Assembly (NCBI RefSeq): GCF_033568475.1
Contig: NC_133123.1
Coordinates: 19,578,622 to 19,642,621 of the forward strand
DNA: 64,000 nucleotides
Direction: 5' to 3'
Source of the DNA: Henckelia pumila
Lineage: Eukaryota; Streptophyta; Magnoliopsida; Lamiales; Gesneriaceae
Below, in pieces: positions 32,320 to 42,057 of this stretch. The position numbers and the translations under genes are program-made. Numbering within the stretch: position 1 is the stretch's first letter; the number at the start of each line of letters is the position of its first letter. Below the pieces are notes generated by a model, which ran no database searches, was not told the DNA's origin, and was given only the letters and a program-made list of their open reading frames with translations.

Positions 32320-32490
32320 CTGGGCTAGGGTGCTGCGGCGGCGAGGTGCGGCGACGACCGGGATGGAGTTCTGCGGCGGCGAGGTGGTAAGCGAAGCGGG
32401 CGGCTAGGGTTTGGTAATTGGAGAATGGATCGTGAGAGCAACAAGGAAAGAAGCCTGCGACGAGAGAGGAGGGAAGAAATCATGTCTACG
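32320..32490 (-). promoter_or_regulatory. GC-rich leader-like segment of the Pack-CACTA
   Basis: Between AT-rich neighbours lies a stretch with repeated 'gcggcggcgaggt' (32335 and 32372) and 'ctagggttt'-type sequence. On the minus strand it is C/T-rich and resembles a captured 5' UTR or first exon. It is upstream of all the captured fragments in their common orientation, so it could drive a chimeric transcript. This is inference. Confidence 0.4.
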
Positions 32491-32584
32491 TGATTCGTTC
32501 CCTTAAAAATCTAAGTGTTAACTCTGGCTATTACAATTTATTTAGAAAAAGAAAAATTTAATTTTATTACAACACAAAATAATA

Positions 32585-32830
32585 AATCCGTTGTCGTAGG
32601 CTATATAAAATACCCGCTCATAGACAACGGATTTTAAAATCTGTTGTCGTAATCCTTAAAAAACACGCTCATAGACAACAAATTTTAAAATCCGTTGTCG
32701 TAGGCTATAATCTGTTGTGGTTGTTTATCAAAATAAGACAAACAACAACACTTTTGAATAAATCTGTTGTAAAAGGTCAAGAGACAACAATTTTTTCACA
32801 AAACCGTTGTCTTTTAGATGTTGTTGAATC
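32585..32830. repeat. Right subterminal repeat array of the Pack-CACTA
   Basis: 'aatccgttgtcgtaggct', 'agacaacggattttaaaat' and decayed versions recur several times up to the terminal TTGTTGTAGTG. Counterpart of the array at 27010-27250. Confidence 0.8.
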
Positions 32831-32847
32831 TAAAATTTGTTGTAGTG

Positions 32848-33325
32848 CCAACTGATAAATATTTTCAAAAGACTTTTCAATGAAAAATAAAAAAAGATTG
32901 ACAAAATCAGGAGTGACAAGGGAACTGAATTCGTCAATCAAACTTTGTCTTCATTTTTAGAACATCATGGAATCGGACACGAGTTCTCAGCAGCTAGAAC
33001 ACCACAACAAAATGTTACAGAAAGGAGAAATCGAACTCTGAAATAAGCTACTAGAACAATGCTGGTTGATTATGGGGTGTATCAGAGGTTTTGGGCAGAG
33101 AGTGTGAACAAAGCCTGTTATACTCAGAACAGATCAATGATATGTAAGAAGCATATGAAAACGCCATATGAGATCTAGAATGGCAAGCAGAGTATCTCTT
33201 ACTTTAAGGTGCTTGTTGCAAATGATATATTCACAACAATGGTAAAAATCATCTGACTGCATTCGATGCAAAGCCATATGAGGGTATATTTCCTGGTTAT
33301 TCTTCCATTAGCAAGGATTATCGAG
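32848..33325 (+). pseudogene. Copia integrase, remainder of the core and linker
   Basis: Starting at the CCA duplication the frame carries INIFKRLFNEK, a stop, then KIRSDKGTEFVNQTLSSFLE (second catalytic Asp region) and ARTPQQNVTERRNRT with the catalytic-Glu region altered. It continues with the integrase C-terminal part (FDAKPYEGIFPGYSSISKDY). Several stops are present. It is interrupted at 33326 by the gypsy element. Confidence 0.85.
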
Positions 33326-34242
33326 TGATTTGAATCTAAGAGGTGCTCGAAGATTCATATTGTTCCAAGATTTGCTCCGTGATTTACAATCGAGAGTTGA
33401 AGGTTTTGGAATTCATGGAAATCAAGTTGGAATAATTGAAGATCATTTTGGAGGAAGTTATAACAATATTGAAGACCAAAAGGATCAAGAAAGTAAAGAA
33501 AACATAAAAGGAAACACAAAAATAAAGTGTTTGGTTCGAAGCCAAGGCGCGCCCGCGCTACTTCATTGGTGCGCCCACGCTATGTTTTGCGCACAAGAAG
33601 CGCGCTCGCGCTGCCTTATCGCGCGCCCGCGCCGTTTCAAAAATTATGAAGGTTTATTTTGCGAAGTTTAAGCGCACCCGCGCCGACGTTCTCTCACACA
33701 CACTTCGGCATGTAGTGTGTGTGCATGGAATTTTGAGTATTTTTGATATATTGTGATATTTTGAGTCTTTTAAGTTTATTAGAAAACTTTTAGGAGATAT
33801 CTTTGATATCTTTAGATATATTTTGCAAAATTTTGCGTGATCTTTTATTATTTTGTAGTTGTATTATAAATACAACAAAGACATTCATTATTAAAAACAA
33901 CATAGTTCATATTATTGATTTTTTTATCAGTCTAAAATTCTCTCTAGAATTTTATTGAAACTTTTGCTTTGTCAAAATCAAACTTATCAAAGTTTAACAA
34001 CTTTGTGGCGTTTGTCGATTGATTATATTCGTGGGTTGTCAAAGACAGGTTCCTTTGAAGGTCCCGTTGAGATCGATTGTTTATTCCGCAATTATCTGTT
34101 GCTAGTTACAGGTTCAACTAGAGGTGGATTTTGCAAACTTACTTTTTTCAAAGATAGGGAAAAATCGTTGAATTCTTTTGTTATCGAATTGAGATGAGAT
34201 TCTTTGAAATCGTGTTGCCTTTCATACATAAGATTCACATCA
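33326..34242 (+). repeat. 5' LTR of the gypsy element
   Basis: 917 bp. U3 includes a GC-rich block (33546-33685) with repeated 'gcgcgcccgcgc'-type motifs, in sharp contrast to the AT-rich remainder. A 'tattataaatac' TATA box lies near 33860-33875. It carries a 22-bp extra piece ('tacttcattggtgcgccca...') relative to the 3' LTR, a partial duplication of the GC motif. Confidence 0.9.
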
Positions 34243-34808
34243 TTTGGTATCAAAGCTTAAGGTTTTGATTCAAGTAAGTTGTAACCTTCTTTAATCTATA
34301 TTCTTTCTTCGTTCATCTTTCCTTGTTCTTCGTTCTTCATCTATCTCATCTCAAATTTCTGTGCCATTCTTTCAAACTTGTTATCCAAGTCTCGTGTATT
34401 GTGCTACAAGTTATAAATTCAAAAAAAAAAAGAATAGAAAATTCGAAATTAAAAAAAAAAGTGATTTGAAATCGGTCAAAAAAAAAAAAAAGAGACCGAA
34501 ATTTTCAAAAAAAAAAGAAAGGAAGCAAAATAACTTGTGGTCAAAATTTCTTGTGTCTTGTGAGTCTTGGGTGCCAAGTTTATTTCAATCTTCATAAAGT
34601 CAATTTCTTGTTTTTGTGCAATCTACGTGGGTCGATTGGCAAGTGTTTACAAGTTTTGAACTTGTGAGTTTGATATTTAAAATCACAAAGCATAAGCTAT
34701 TCCATATATTTTGAGTGAAAAAAAAGAGTGATTGAGTGATTTCTTTGGAGTGACTAGTGAGAATTTGGGTGAGGATATTTTATTACTAACCTTTTTCTTG
34801 CAGGTACA
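34243..34808 (+). other. Gypsy PBS and untranslated leader
   Basis: The primer-binding site at 34245-34256 is followed by a leader of about 550 nt. Its middle (34420-34530) is a run of A/G-rich repeats that gives a meaningless lysine-rich open frame. The gag start follows 'ttgcaggtaca'. Confidence 0.8.
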
Positions 34809-35723
34809 ATGTTTCAAAGAAACTTTGATGAGTATAGGAAGAGTGGAAAAAGATTATATGGGTATGATAGTAGTAGGAGAGAGAGAAGAGATGATGATGG
34901 TTGTCGTGGAGAAAAAGATTTTGAATATTATTTGGGCAGGATTAAGAAAAATAAAATTCCATCGTTTGATGGTTATTCAGATTCGGAGTCGTATTTGAAG
35001 TGGGATAAAAGGGTAGAGTTTTTATTTGAAGGTCCTGATTTTTTTGAAGCTATGAAGTTTAAACTTGTTTTACAAGATTTTACCGACTATGCTTGCACTT
35101 GGTGGGATAAAGTGGTAGTGAATAGGAAAAGACATGGAATGAGTCCTATTTCTACATGGGATGAGATGAAGAAAGCTTTGCGGACACGTTTTGCTCCTAA
35201 TGAGAAGAAAAGTGGAGTTTCCAAACGTGAACATCGAGGTACATCTAAACTTTCAAATTCTAGTATCTTTGATATTGCATGCTTATGGTGTCATAGAAAA
35301 GATAAGCATGATATGAGCCAATGTTTTAAGGAGGCTATGATGAAAGTGGCGGATTCTCGTGTAGAGATTGAATCTAATGTTGTAGTGGAGGTTGAGTCAA
35401 AAGTTGAAGTTAAGTCAAGAATTAAGGATGAAACTTCCTTGATTATTGATGAGAGTGTTGAAATTTGTGCGGTGGAAGGTGAATGGCTTGATGAAAACTC
35501 TTCTATTGTACATGGTGTGGTTGATAGTGGTATTAGTGTTGAATCTAATGTTCTTGTGATAGATGAGAGTCCTATTGATGTTCAAAGTGAGACTAGTACT
35601 TTGTTGGATAAGTCTTGTAATATTGCTATTCAATTGAATCCAAAAGAATTTCTTGAGGATCAATTGAAAATTGAAAATTTGAGTGATATGACTGAAAAAA
35701 AGAGTGATAAAAAAGTGAGATAG
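34809..35723 (+). CDS. Gypsy Gag protein, intact ORF
   Basis: 304 codons from ATG 34809 to TAG. The first part is basic and Arg-rich. Residues about 45-135 form the Retrotrans_gag domain, with IPSFDGYSDSESYLKWDKRV, FLFEGP, KLVLQDFTDYACTWWDKVVV and STWDEMKKALRTRFAP. A partial zinc knuckle follows, CLWCHRKDKHDMSQC (CX2CX5HX4C), one residue longer than the CX4H spacing of the canonical knuckle. The C-terminal half is acidic and repetitive (EVESKVEVKSR), ending in Lys-rich sequence. It packages RNA into particles. The intact frame in a non-autonomous element suggests that Gag may be supplied or conserved. Protease is not recognised. Confidence 0.85.
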   Translation: MFQRNFDEYRKSGKRLYGYDSSRRERRDDDGCRGEKDFEYYLGRIKKNKIPSFDGYSDSESYLKWDKRVEFLFEGPDFFEAMKFKLVLQDFTDYACTWWDKVVVNRKRHGMSPISTWDEMKKALRTRFAPNEKKSGVSKREHRGTSKLSNSSIFDIACLWCHRKDKHDMSQCFKEAMMKVADSRVEIESNVVVEVESKVEVKSRIKDETSLIIDESVEICAVEGEWLDENSSIVHGVVDSGISVESNVLVIDESPIDVQSETSTLLDKSCNIAIQLNPKEFLEDQLKIENLSDMTEKKSDKKVR

Positions 35724-35771
35724 CCATGGAAAAAGAAAAAAAAAAGGAAATAATTAAGGCCGAAAGAAAGA

Positions 35772-37243
35772 GTGTACAAAAGAGTGAGATGGCCTTTGAA
35801 AGAAAAAAAGAGAGGAAAGAAAAGAGAGGAAAGAGACCAAGAAAAAAAAAATATTATGGTCCAAAATTATGAGGATGAAAATTTTGTGCAAATGAATAAA
35901 ATCCCTAAAGTACTTTTGTACAAAGAGGTTTTATCTCATTGTTATAATATAGCCGGTTCAATCCCGAGCATCGTTTGTTCTTTTTTGCAGGTTATTGGAG
36001 ATGTGTTGATGAGAAAACAAAGGAGATACAATATTAAAAGTCTTAACATGTTGGATCCATGTGAAGGTGAGGTTGAATGTTTGAAAGTTGTTCTTTTTGA
36101 GAGGTATGATGTAGATGCAAATCGAAGGTACAATTTCAATACAAACTTTCAAAGGTGTGAATTTAATTCAATGTTGCATGGGTTTAATTACTTTGTTGAA
36201 GGATTTGAGAAAGTGTTAGCTATGAATTATGCTTTAAGTTCAAATCTTGATGTTAAGTCTCTTGAGTTTGTGCATACTACAAGAGTTGGTTATTTGGTTT
36301 ATGTTGATATGTGCGAGTGTTGCAAGAATAGTATAGGTGGTAAGTCATATTTGCCTGATTGGTTATTGTTGACTTTTGGGCTAACTAATGTGCGTAATAC
36401 TTTCATGGGATTGATGGGTTGTGTTTTGCATGCATCTATGGGTAGCTTTATTGTGATATACTTTGATTATATCTTAGTGTATAACAAAAATTTTAATGTG
36501 CATATTGAACATTATGGAGTTGTGTTAATCATGTTGGATCGTGAACATGTTAGAATTATTGGTGAAGAGTTGATCCAATGCCAACGAGGTAAGGAATATG
36601 TGGTAGTTACTACACTATCACAAAGGTATGAGTTCTTATCTATTTTGGTTACAAAGTTTTTATGGATTGAGAATGTTAATGAGTTATATGCATTGGATAA
36701 TGGTTTGAAATATGTGTTTGAGTTATGTTTGCATGAAACTCTTGAGAAATTCTATGTGAGCAATAAGTGTTTGTTTAAGACGAGTAGCACTTTTATTCCA
36801 TCTTCGTCATTGAATAAGTTACTTGTTGTGGGAGCATGTAGTATAAGGTTGATGAATAAGTTTCATGAATATTTGTTGTGATTGCACATGAAAAGATTTA
36901 TTGAGTGGAGTTGTGAGTGTCATAATGCATGTGAGTTGTTTCTTATTCCTAGAAAACAATGGTTGTACTTAACTATGAACATTGTGTTGGTGTTAACTAG
37001 GTCTAAGAAGGGGAGAAATTTAGTGTTTGAAATGCTTAATGAAATTTTAATCATGTGTAAGCATGTGAATGGTTATGAAGTGTTTAATTTGTGCATAAGA
37101 AATTTCGTGACTCTTGATATGGTTTTGAGTATGCAAGGTATATTATTGCTTGTCGGTTATACTCTTAAAGTTTCTAAATCTTGTTTGAATTTTGTAGGTA
37201 AGGGTCAAGATTTGAGGACAAATCTTTTTGAAGAAGGGAAGTC
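35772..37243 (+). pseudogene. Shortened gypsy pol remnant (RT and integrase pieces)
   Basis: A frame of 369 codons (35772-36881) ends at one TGA. The frame continues for another 120 codons to the 3' LTR, and open sequence then runs on into the LTR (to 37652). It contains a reverse transcriptase piece: LLTFGLTNVRNTFMGLM, then FIVIYFDYILVYNKNFNVHI, where the catalytic YxDD reads YFDY. Further on is an integrase-like piece, PRKQWLYLTMNIVLVLTRSK. The first 120 residues are Lys-rich and unrecognised. RNase H and most of RT and integrase are missing, and catalytic residues are lost. It cannot supply enzymes. The frames staying open despite the loss of function is notable. Confidence 0.7.
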
Positions 37244-38138
37244 TGATATGAATCTAAGAGGTGCTCGAAGATTCATATTGTTCCAAGATTTGCTCCGTGA
37301 TTTACAATCGAGAGTTGAAGGTTTTGGAATTCATGGGAATCAAGTTGGAATACTTGAAGATCATTTTGGAGGAAGTTATAACAATATTGAAGACCAAAAG
37401 GATCAAGAAAGTAAAGAAAACATCAAAGGAAACACAAAAATAAAGTGTTTGGTTCGAAACCAAGGCGCGCCCGCGCTATGTTTTGCGCACAAGAAGCGCG
37501 CCCGCGCTGCCTTATCGCGCGCCCGCGCCGTTCCAAAAATTGTGAAGATTTATTTTGCAAATTTTAAGCGCGCCCGCGCCGACGTTCTCTCACACACACT
37601 TCGGCATGTAGTGTGTGTGTATGGAATTTTGAGTATTTTTGATATATTATGATATTTTGAGTCTTTTAAGTTTATTAGGAAACTTTTAGGAGATATCTTT
37701 GATATCTTTAGATATATTCTGCAATATTTTGCGTGATCTTTTATTATTTTGTAGTTGTATTATAAATACAACAAAGACATTCTTTATTAAAAACAACATA
37801 GTTCATATTATTGATTTTTTTATCAGTCTAAAATTCTCTCTAGAATTTTATTGAAGCTTTTGCTTTGTCAAAATCAAACTTATCAAAGTTTAACAACTTT
37901 GTGGCGTTTGTCGATTGATTATATTCATGGGTTGTCAAAGACAGGTTCCTTTGAAGGTCCCGTTGAGATCGATTGTTTATTCCGCAATTATCTGTTGCTA
38001 GTTACAGGTTCAACTAGAGGTGGATTTTGCAAACTTACTTGTTTCAAAGATAGGGAAAAATCGTTGAATTCTTTTGTTATCGAATTGAGGTGCGATTCTT
38101 TGAAATCGTGTTGCCTTTCATATATAAGATTCATATCA
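37244..38138 (+). repeat. 3' LTR of the gypsy element
   Basis: 895 bp. Nearly identical to the 5' LTR apart from the missing 22 bp in the GC-rich block (here 37464-37583) and scattered substitutions. The ORF track from pol continues into it. Confidence 0.9.
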
Positions 38139-38800
38139 TCGAGTTTTTAATAAAAGAACGTTAAATGTTGAAGAATCCATGCATGTTGTCTTTGATGAAA
38201 CAGTTCTCTCAGAAAAGCCTACTGATGCAACTCAACTGACCAATCACTTTCAAGAAATCAGTCTCAAAGATGATAGTGAGGATGATATGTCAATGTTAAG
38301 AACATTTCAATCTTTAGAACCAGATTTAGTAGATTCAACAGTTAAGGGTAATAATCCAGTTGACCATGCAGTCAAGGATCACCCAACTGAACCAGTTGAG
38401 TTTTGAGGAACTTCATCAACTAGAGACACAAGAATAACATCACCATGACACTGAGATTGTACCTAATTAAGAACTATCAACGGATCAAACTCAGTCAGTG
38501 CAACCGAATCTAGCAGACCCATTTGGACCAAGATACAAGTGGTCCAAGAGTCATCCACCAAATCTGGCGATTGGTAATCCATCTGCACCCTTGAGAACCA
38601 AGGGTCAGATGATCAATGAATTTTCACATGCCGCTTTATCTCAATTGAACCAAATTAAATTGATGATGTACTAATCGATAGTAGCTGGATTGAAAGCATG
38701 AAAGATGAGCTCAATCAGTTTATTAGAAACTCATTCTGGGACATAGTTCCAAGACCCTCTCATCAAACTGTGATAGGTACTCGATGGGTGCACTGAACTC
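38139..38800 (+). pseudogene. Copia integrase C-terminus, linker and start of reverse transcriptase
   Basis: The frame from 38143 reads VFNKRTLNVEESMHVVFDET, the usual end of Copia integrase. It continues with an acidic linker to a TGA at 38404-38406. After frame changes comes IDSSWIESMKDELNQFIRNS, then FWDIVPRPSHQTVIGTRWVH, the first block of Copia RT. Similarity stops at about 38795, where LTR-like sequence begins. Confidence 0.85.
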
Positions 38801-39844
38801 TTCACCGGTCGAGAACCACACCAAGAGAGGGAATGTTGACCGGTCGAGTGCTTAGAGATCTAGCACTCCATTAGTCTTTCATATGATAAATTTATACTTG
38901 AAATACCAGGATTGCTAAAAAATGATTGAGAAAAAAATAGGTGTGTGGATGTGGTCGGGTCGAGTGATTATATCTCTTGATTCGTCTATTTCTGGGCAAA
39001 TTGCAACATGAAAGTTGTATCCCATTGTATTAGATTTACATGTAATCAAGAATCTCTCAATTCGAGTTTTTATGACAAAAATATACTTGAAATATCAGAC
39101 TGTGTAGAATCTTGAGCTCTGTCAATAATCTGTGCAGAATCAACAAATTCAATGTAATTTATCAGCTTCTTAAGCTTCGATTCAGACTTTTACTTGTGAT
39201 GATGATTTGTAGATCATGTTCTTATCTTTAAAACACATATTGAATCATTCCATCTGGATGCCGGAGCTGAGAGATATGGCCATTATAACAGAGTTGATTT
39301 GTCAATCCGTTTGCTGCTATAATTTCGTCCACCTATATCTTGAGACAATGGTTTGACCTAGCAAACATTCGAACTGGTCCACCTGGTCTGATATATGACT
39401 TGTATATTTTTAGTTTTCTGTTCAACTATTTTGGCGACTAGTCATTTGGATCACCGAGCTATGAGATATCATCAAAATACTTCAACTCGCTAGAAATCCT
39501 GTTTGGTTGAATTCGAGTCACCATCTCAAGACTTCCAAATATGATCTATTAACTGAACACTTGAGTAAATATGTTAGAAATACAATAACAAGTTTTGTTA
39601 TCATCAAAATCAAGATTGCTTGTATTTTCGTACCCAACACACACCCATATATATATATATACATATATATATATACACATACATGTATATATATATGTGT
39701 GTCATATATATATATATATACATATATCGTGTGTTTATAAACAATCTATGAAAAAATAAAAGATTAAAATAATTGGGATGCAAAAATAAATGGTTACCTC
39801 CAATAACAAAGTAACATCTATTAAAAGTGTCATTATATGTAGTT
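38801..39844 (+). other. LTR-like and microsatellite sequence
   Basis: 'gaccggtcgagtgcttagag' and 'tggtcgggtcgagtgattat' recall Copia SIRE-type U3 sequence, like that near 48690. The motif 'atacttgaaata(c/t)cag' occurs twice (38891 and 39088), suggesting a tandem or two overlapping fragments. A (TA)n/(CA)n microsatellite lies at 39647-39728. No coding region is supported. Confidence 0.4.
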
Positions 39845-41045
39845 TGAAAGAGTGTTTTCATGCATTATTTTGTGTTAGTTTTTTAGTCCATTTTGCATGC
39901 ATTCGGTTTGTGTTCGTATCATTTAAGTTTAATTTTATTTTTATTCATGCATATTATTTTCATTTCACGTTCCCTGGTTTATTTGTAGGTACAATAAAAA
40001 ATAATGATTTTGGACACAAAAGAAGAGTCTAAGCACTAAGAAGAGGTACAAGAAGGACTTACGAAGCAACGATTGTACAAAAAAATTAATTATGATACTA
40101 GAGAGATCCAAATCCGATCTCCACCGTTCAAAATATTAAAGATGTTGTGAATCTGCTGTCCAAATTTTAGTTTGATCCGACGGCTAGAACTTCAGATATG
40201 ATTTTTTCAAGAATTATACGGGTGAAGACAAGAGCAAAAGAAATGGGCAGAAAATATTGCGCTTGAGCGGAATATTTATAGCGCTCAAGCGCGAATGGTG
40301 GAAAATTTGAAAGCTGGACAAAAATTTGTGTGCTCGAGTGGGAGATTTATACCGCTTGAGCGTGATCGCCAAATTTTTAGTCCAAGGCAGAGCTTTATGC
40401 GCTCGAGCGGGTACTTTTTACCGCTCGAGCGCGATCGCGGAACATAGTTTTTTATTTTACGAACTCTAACGAAAAGGAAACACACTTTATGGAATTTTGG
40501 GAGCGTATATATACTTAAGGCGGTATATTTTGAGATTCATTCAGATCTTTAACAAGGAAGACGACGTCTAGGGCTGAAGGATTGAAGAGCGCGAAGACCT
40601 AATTCATCTTTTTCTTCTTCATTCTTCTTCTTTTGATGATTAAACTTGTTTATTGAATTATTTTTTCGTTTATTGATTAGTTTTTCTTCAACTAAGACCA
40701 CGAGATTGGGTCGAGACTAATTTATGTTTGATACATGGTTACGTGTTTGAGATATCTTTGGATATTTCCAATAATTGATTGATGTTAGTTTAAAATTTCT
40801 ATTGAATAGCCTGATCACCTAGTTACATGTGTTTTGATTAATCACGAATCGAATGAGGATTGATTAAACATAGCTTCAAAGATATCAATCAACATATGTT
40901 TAAACCGACTAGAAATAGTTATCGGTTTCAGTATGCGGTTTTAGGTGAAAACTGAATTTTCATAAATTTTGAATGCGTTTGAGTTTGATTAGAATTAACT
41001 AAAAATAATTAATCCGTCCAACTTGAATAGGTTTAACAAGTCAAG
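39845..41045 (+). repeat. 5' LTR, truncated at its 3' end
   Basis: It matches the 3' LTR block for block ('tagtccattttgcatgcatt', 'gatgattttt..gaattat', 'gcgctcgagcggg..ttttta', 'gaagacg..ctagggctgaag') until 'caagtc' at about 41045, where gag sequence begins abruptly. The last 340 bp of the LTR seen at 46740-47079 are missing. Confidence 0.85.
40255..40442 (+). repeat. GCGCTCGAGCG palindrome array in the LTR
   Basis: Units of about 35 nt contain inverted 'cgctcgagcg' or 'gcttgagcgg' motifs on both sides of 'gaatatttata' or 'gagatttatacc'. They recur three times, and again at about 45925-46110 in the 3' LTR. They are much richer in CpG than the rest and resemble U3 enhancer repeats; that function is inferred. 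Confidence 0.6.
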
Positions 41046-41733
41046 ATGGCTCAATTATTCTCAGATATTATATCATTCAGACATTAAGATGGAGAGTCGC
41101 TGAATTCAGCCTGGACGAGATTGAAAAAGATGTTGAGGATGTGTCCTCAACATAATCTGACACAAAGCCAGCAGGATCAGACTTTCTACAACGGTGTAGA
41201 GCCGTCAGTGCGATCTATGCTAGATGTTGCAGCAAATAGAAGCTTATTCAGAAAAACTCCAGCTGATGTGTGGGAAATAATTTGGTAACATGGCTGAGAG
41301 TAATACTGGATGGCAGATTTGAAGTAGGAGAAGAAAGCAGGAGTTTTATAGATCGATGCTTTAACGACTTTGACTGCAAAAAAATGAAGCTTTATCTCAT
41401 CAAATGGCACAGATGCAGTCGACTCATGTAAATCAAGTTCAGAGGATGGTTTTCGAGGAACAGCTGAAGTTTTACAGTGAGACAAAAGATTTTGTGGGGA
41501 ATCAAGGAAGGCAGCCATACAACCAATATAGTAACTCCTATTATCCGGGCTGGCAAAATCAAACTAAGCAAGAGGAGATGAAGCCGAGTTTTGAAGAAAT
41601 TATGATGACATATGTTGCTGGATCTGAAACAAGACTGCAGAATCAAGAAGCCATGTTAAGAAAGCTCGAAAACGAGATGGCTCAATTGGCAACGCAACTT
41701 TTGACTCGTGCTCCCGAGGCTGGAACATTTTGA
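41046..41733 (+). pseudogene. Gypsy (Athila/Tat) gag remnant
   Basis: Frame-shifted pieces include SAWTRLKKMLRMCPQHNLTQ, then QDQTFYNGVEPSVRSMLDVA and NRSLFRKTPADVWEII, the Retrotrans_gag core. An open frame at 41404-41733 gives the Gln/Asn-rich C-terminal portion (YYPGWQNQTKQEEMKPSFEE, ...QNQEAMLRKLENEMAQL). Several frameshifts separate them and the N-terminus is deleted. Confidence 0.8.
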
Positions 41734-42057
41734 GCAACACTGAGAAGAATCCTAGGGATGTGAATGCTATAATGGTGGTGACAAGGTCCCAAGGGGAGGA
41801 ACCAGAAAAAAAGTGTCAAGGGAAAGGAGATAGAGAGCCCAATCAATGAAAATTCAAAAGAGGAAAGGCGAAGTTCTGCAGAGCCCTCGACGACAAGTAA
41901 GAAGGGTAAAAATTGAGATTCTGATGTTCATGTTAATGTTGATATTTCCTTTTCCGCAAAGAGCTAAGCAGTTACAATTGATTATCAGTTTAAAAAGTTT
42001 CTTGAAATTTTCAAGAAATTGCATATTAACATTCCTTTCGCAGATACCTTAGCTTAG

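Larger units (their letters stand above)
26994..32847 (-). mobile_element. Pack-CACTA: 5.85 kb CACTA-like element with captured gene fragments
   Basis: The left end is CACTACAAGAAAAAC and the right end, inverted, is CACTACAACAAATTTTAG. The 3-bp duplication CCA flanks it on both sides (26991-26993 and 32848-32850). Subterminal blocks of 'gacaacggattttat' / 'atccgttgtcgtagg' fill both ends. No transposase is visible. The interior contains minus-strand fragments of host genes: an ankyrin piece at 27414-27503, an XB3/XBAT-like ankyrin at 29951-30016 and an ABCI10-like ATPase at 31513-32010. Two unrecognised open segments and a GC-rich leader-like region (32320-32480) are also present. It is non-autonomous and would need transposase in trans. 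Confidence 0.88.
33326..38138 (+). mobile_element. Non-autonomous Ty3/gypsy element, complete with TSD
   Basis: LTRs at 33326-34242 and 37244-38138 begin TGAT(T/A)TGAATCTAAG and end ATATCA/ACATCA. Both sides carry the 5-bp duplication TCGAG (33321-33325 and 38139-38143). The PBS TGGTATCAAAGC (34245-34256) follows the 5' LTR, and 'gaagaagggaag' serves as polypurine tract before 37244. The interior is only 3.0 kb. It holds a gag ORF (34809-35723) and a shortened, jumbled pol remnant. LTRs differ by a 22-bp indel and scattered changes. It is inserted in Copia pol, so it is younger than that element. Confidence 0.92.
26870..38800 (+). mobile_element. Broken Copia element hosting two nested insertions
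   Basis: Three plus-strand pol segments (26875-26993, 32848-33325 and 38139-38800) read through as one Copia polyprotein once the two insertions between them are disregarded. The first holds the integrase core start (DDYSRFTRVTFLK). The second holds the rest of integrase (RSDKGTEFVNQT, RTPQQNVTERRNRT). The third holds the linker and reverse transcriptase start (SSWIESMKDELNQF). The reading frame lines up across both insertion points after allowing for the target duplications. Gag, LTRs and most of RT are missing, so the host was dead or truncated independently of the insertions. Confidence 0.85.

Noticed and set aside
34361-34597. Lysine-rich 78-codon ORF
   Set aside because: A/G-rich leader of the gypsy element. 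Composition, not a motif, keeps it open.
37244-37652. Gypsy ORF extending into the 3' LTR as a real C-terminal domain
   Set aside because: The same translation occurs at the start of the 5' LTR (33330-33671), so it is LTR sequence that happens to be open.
39507-39861. Antisense pair of Tyr/Ile-rich ORFs
   Set aside because: Both are read-throughs of the (TA)n/(CA)n microsatellite at 39647-39728.
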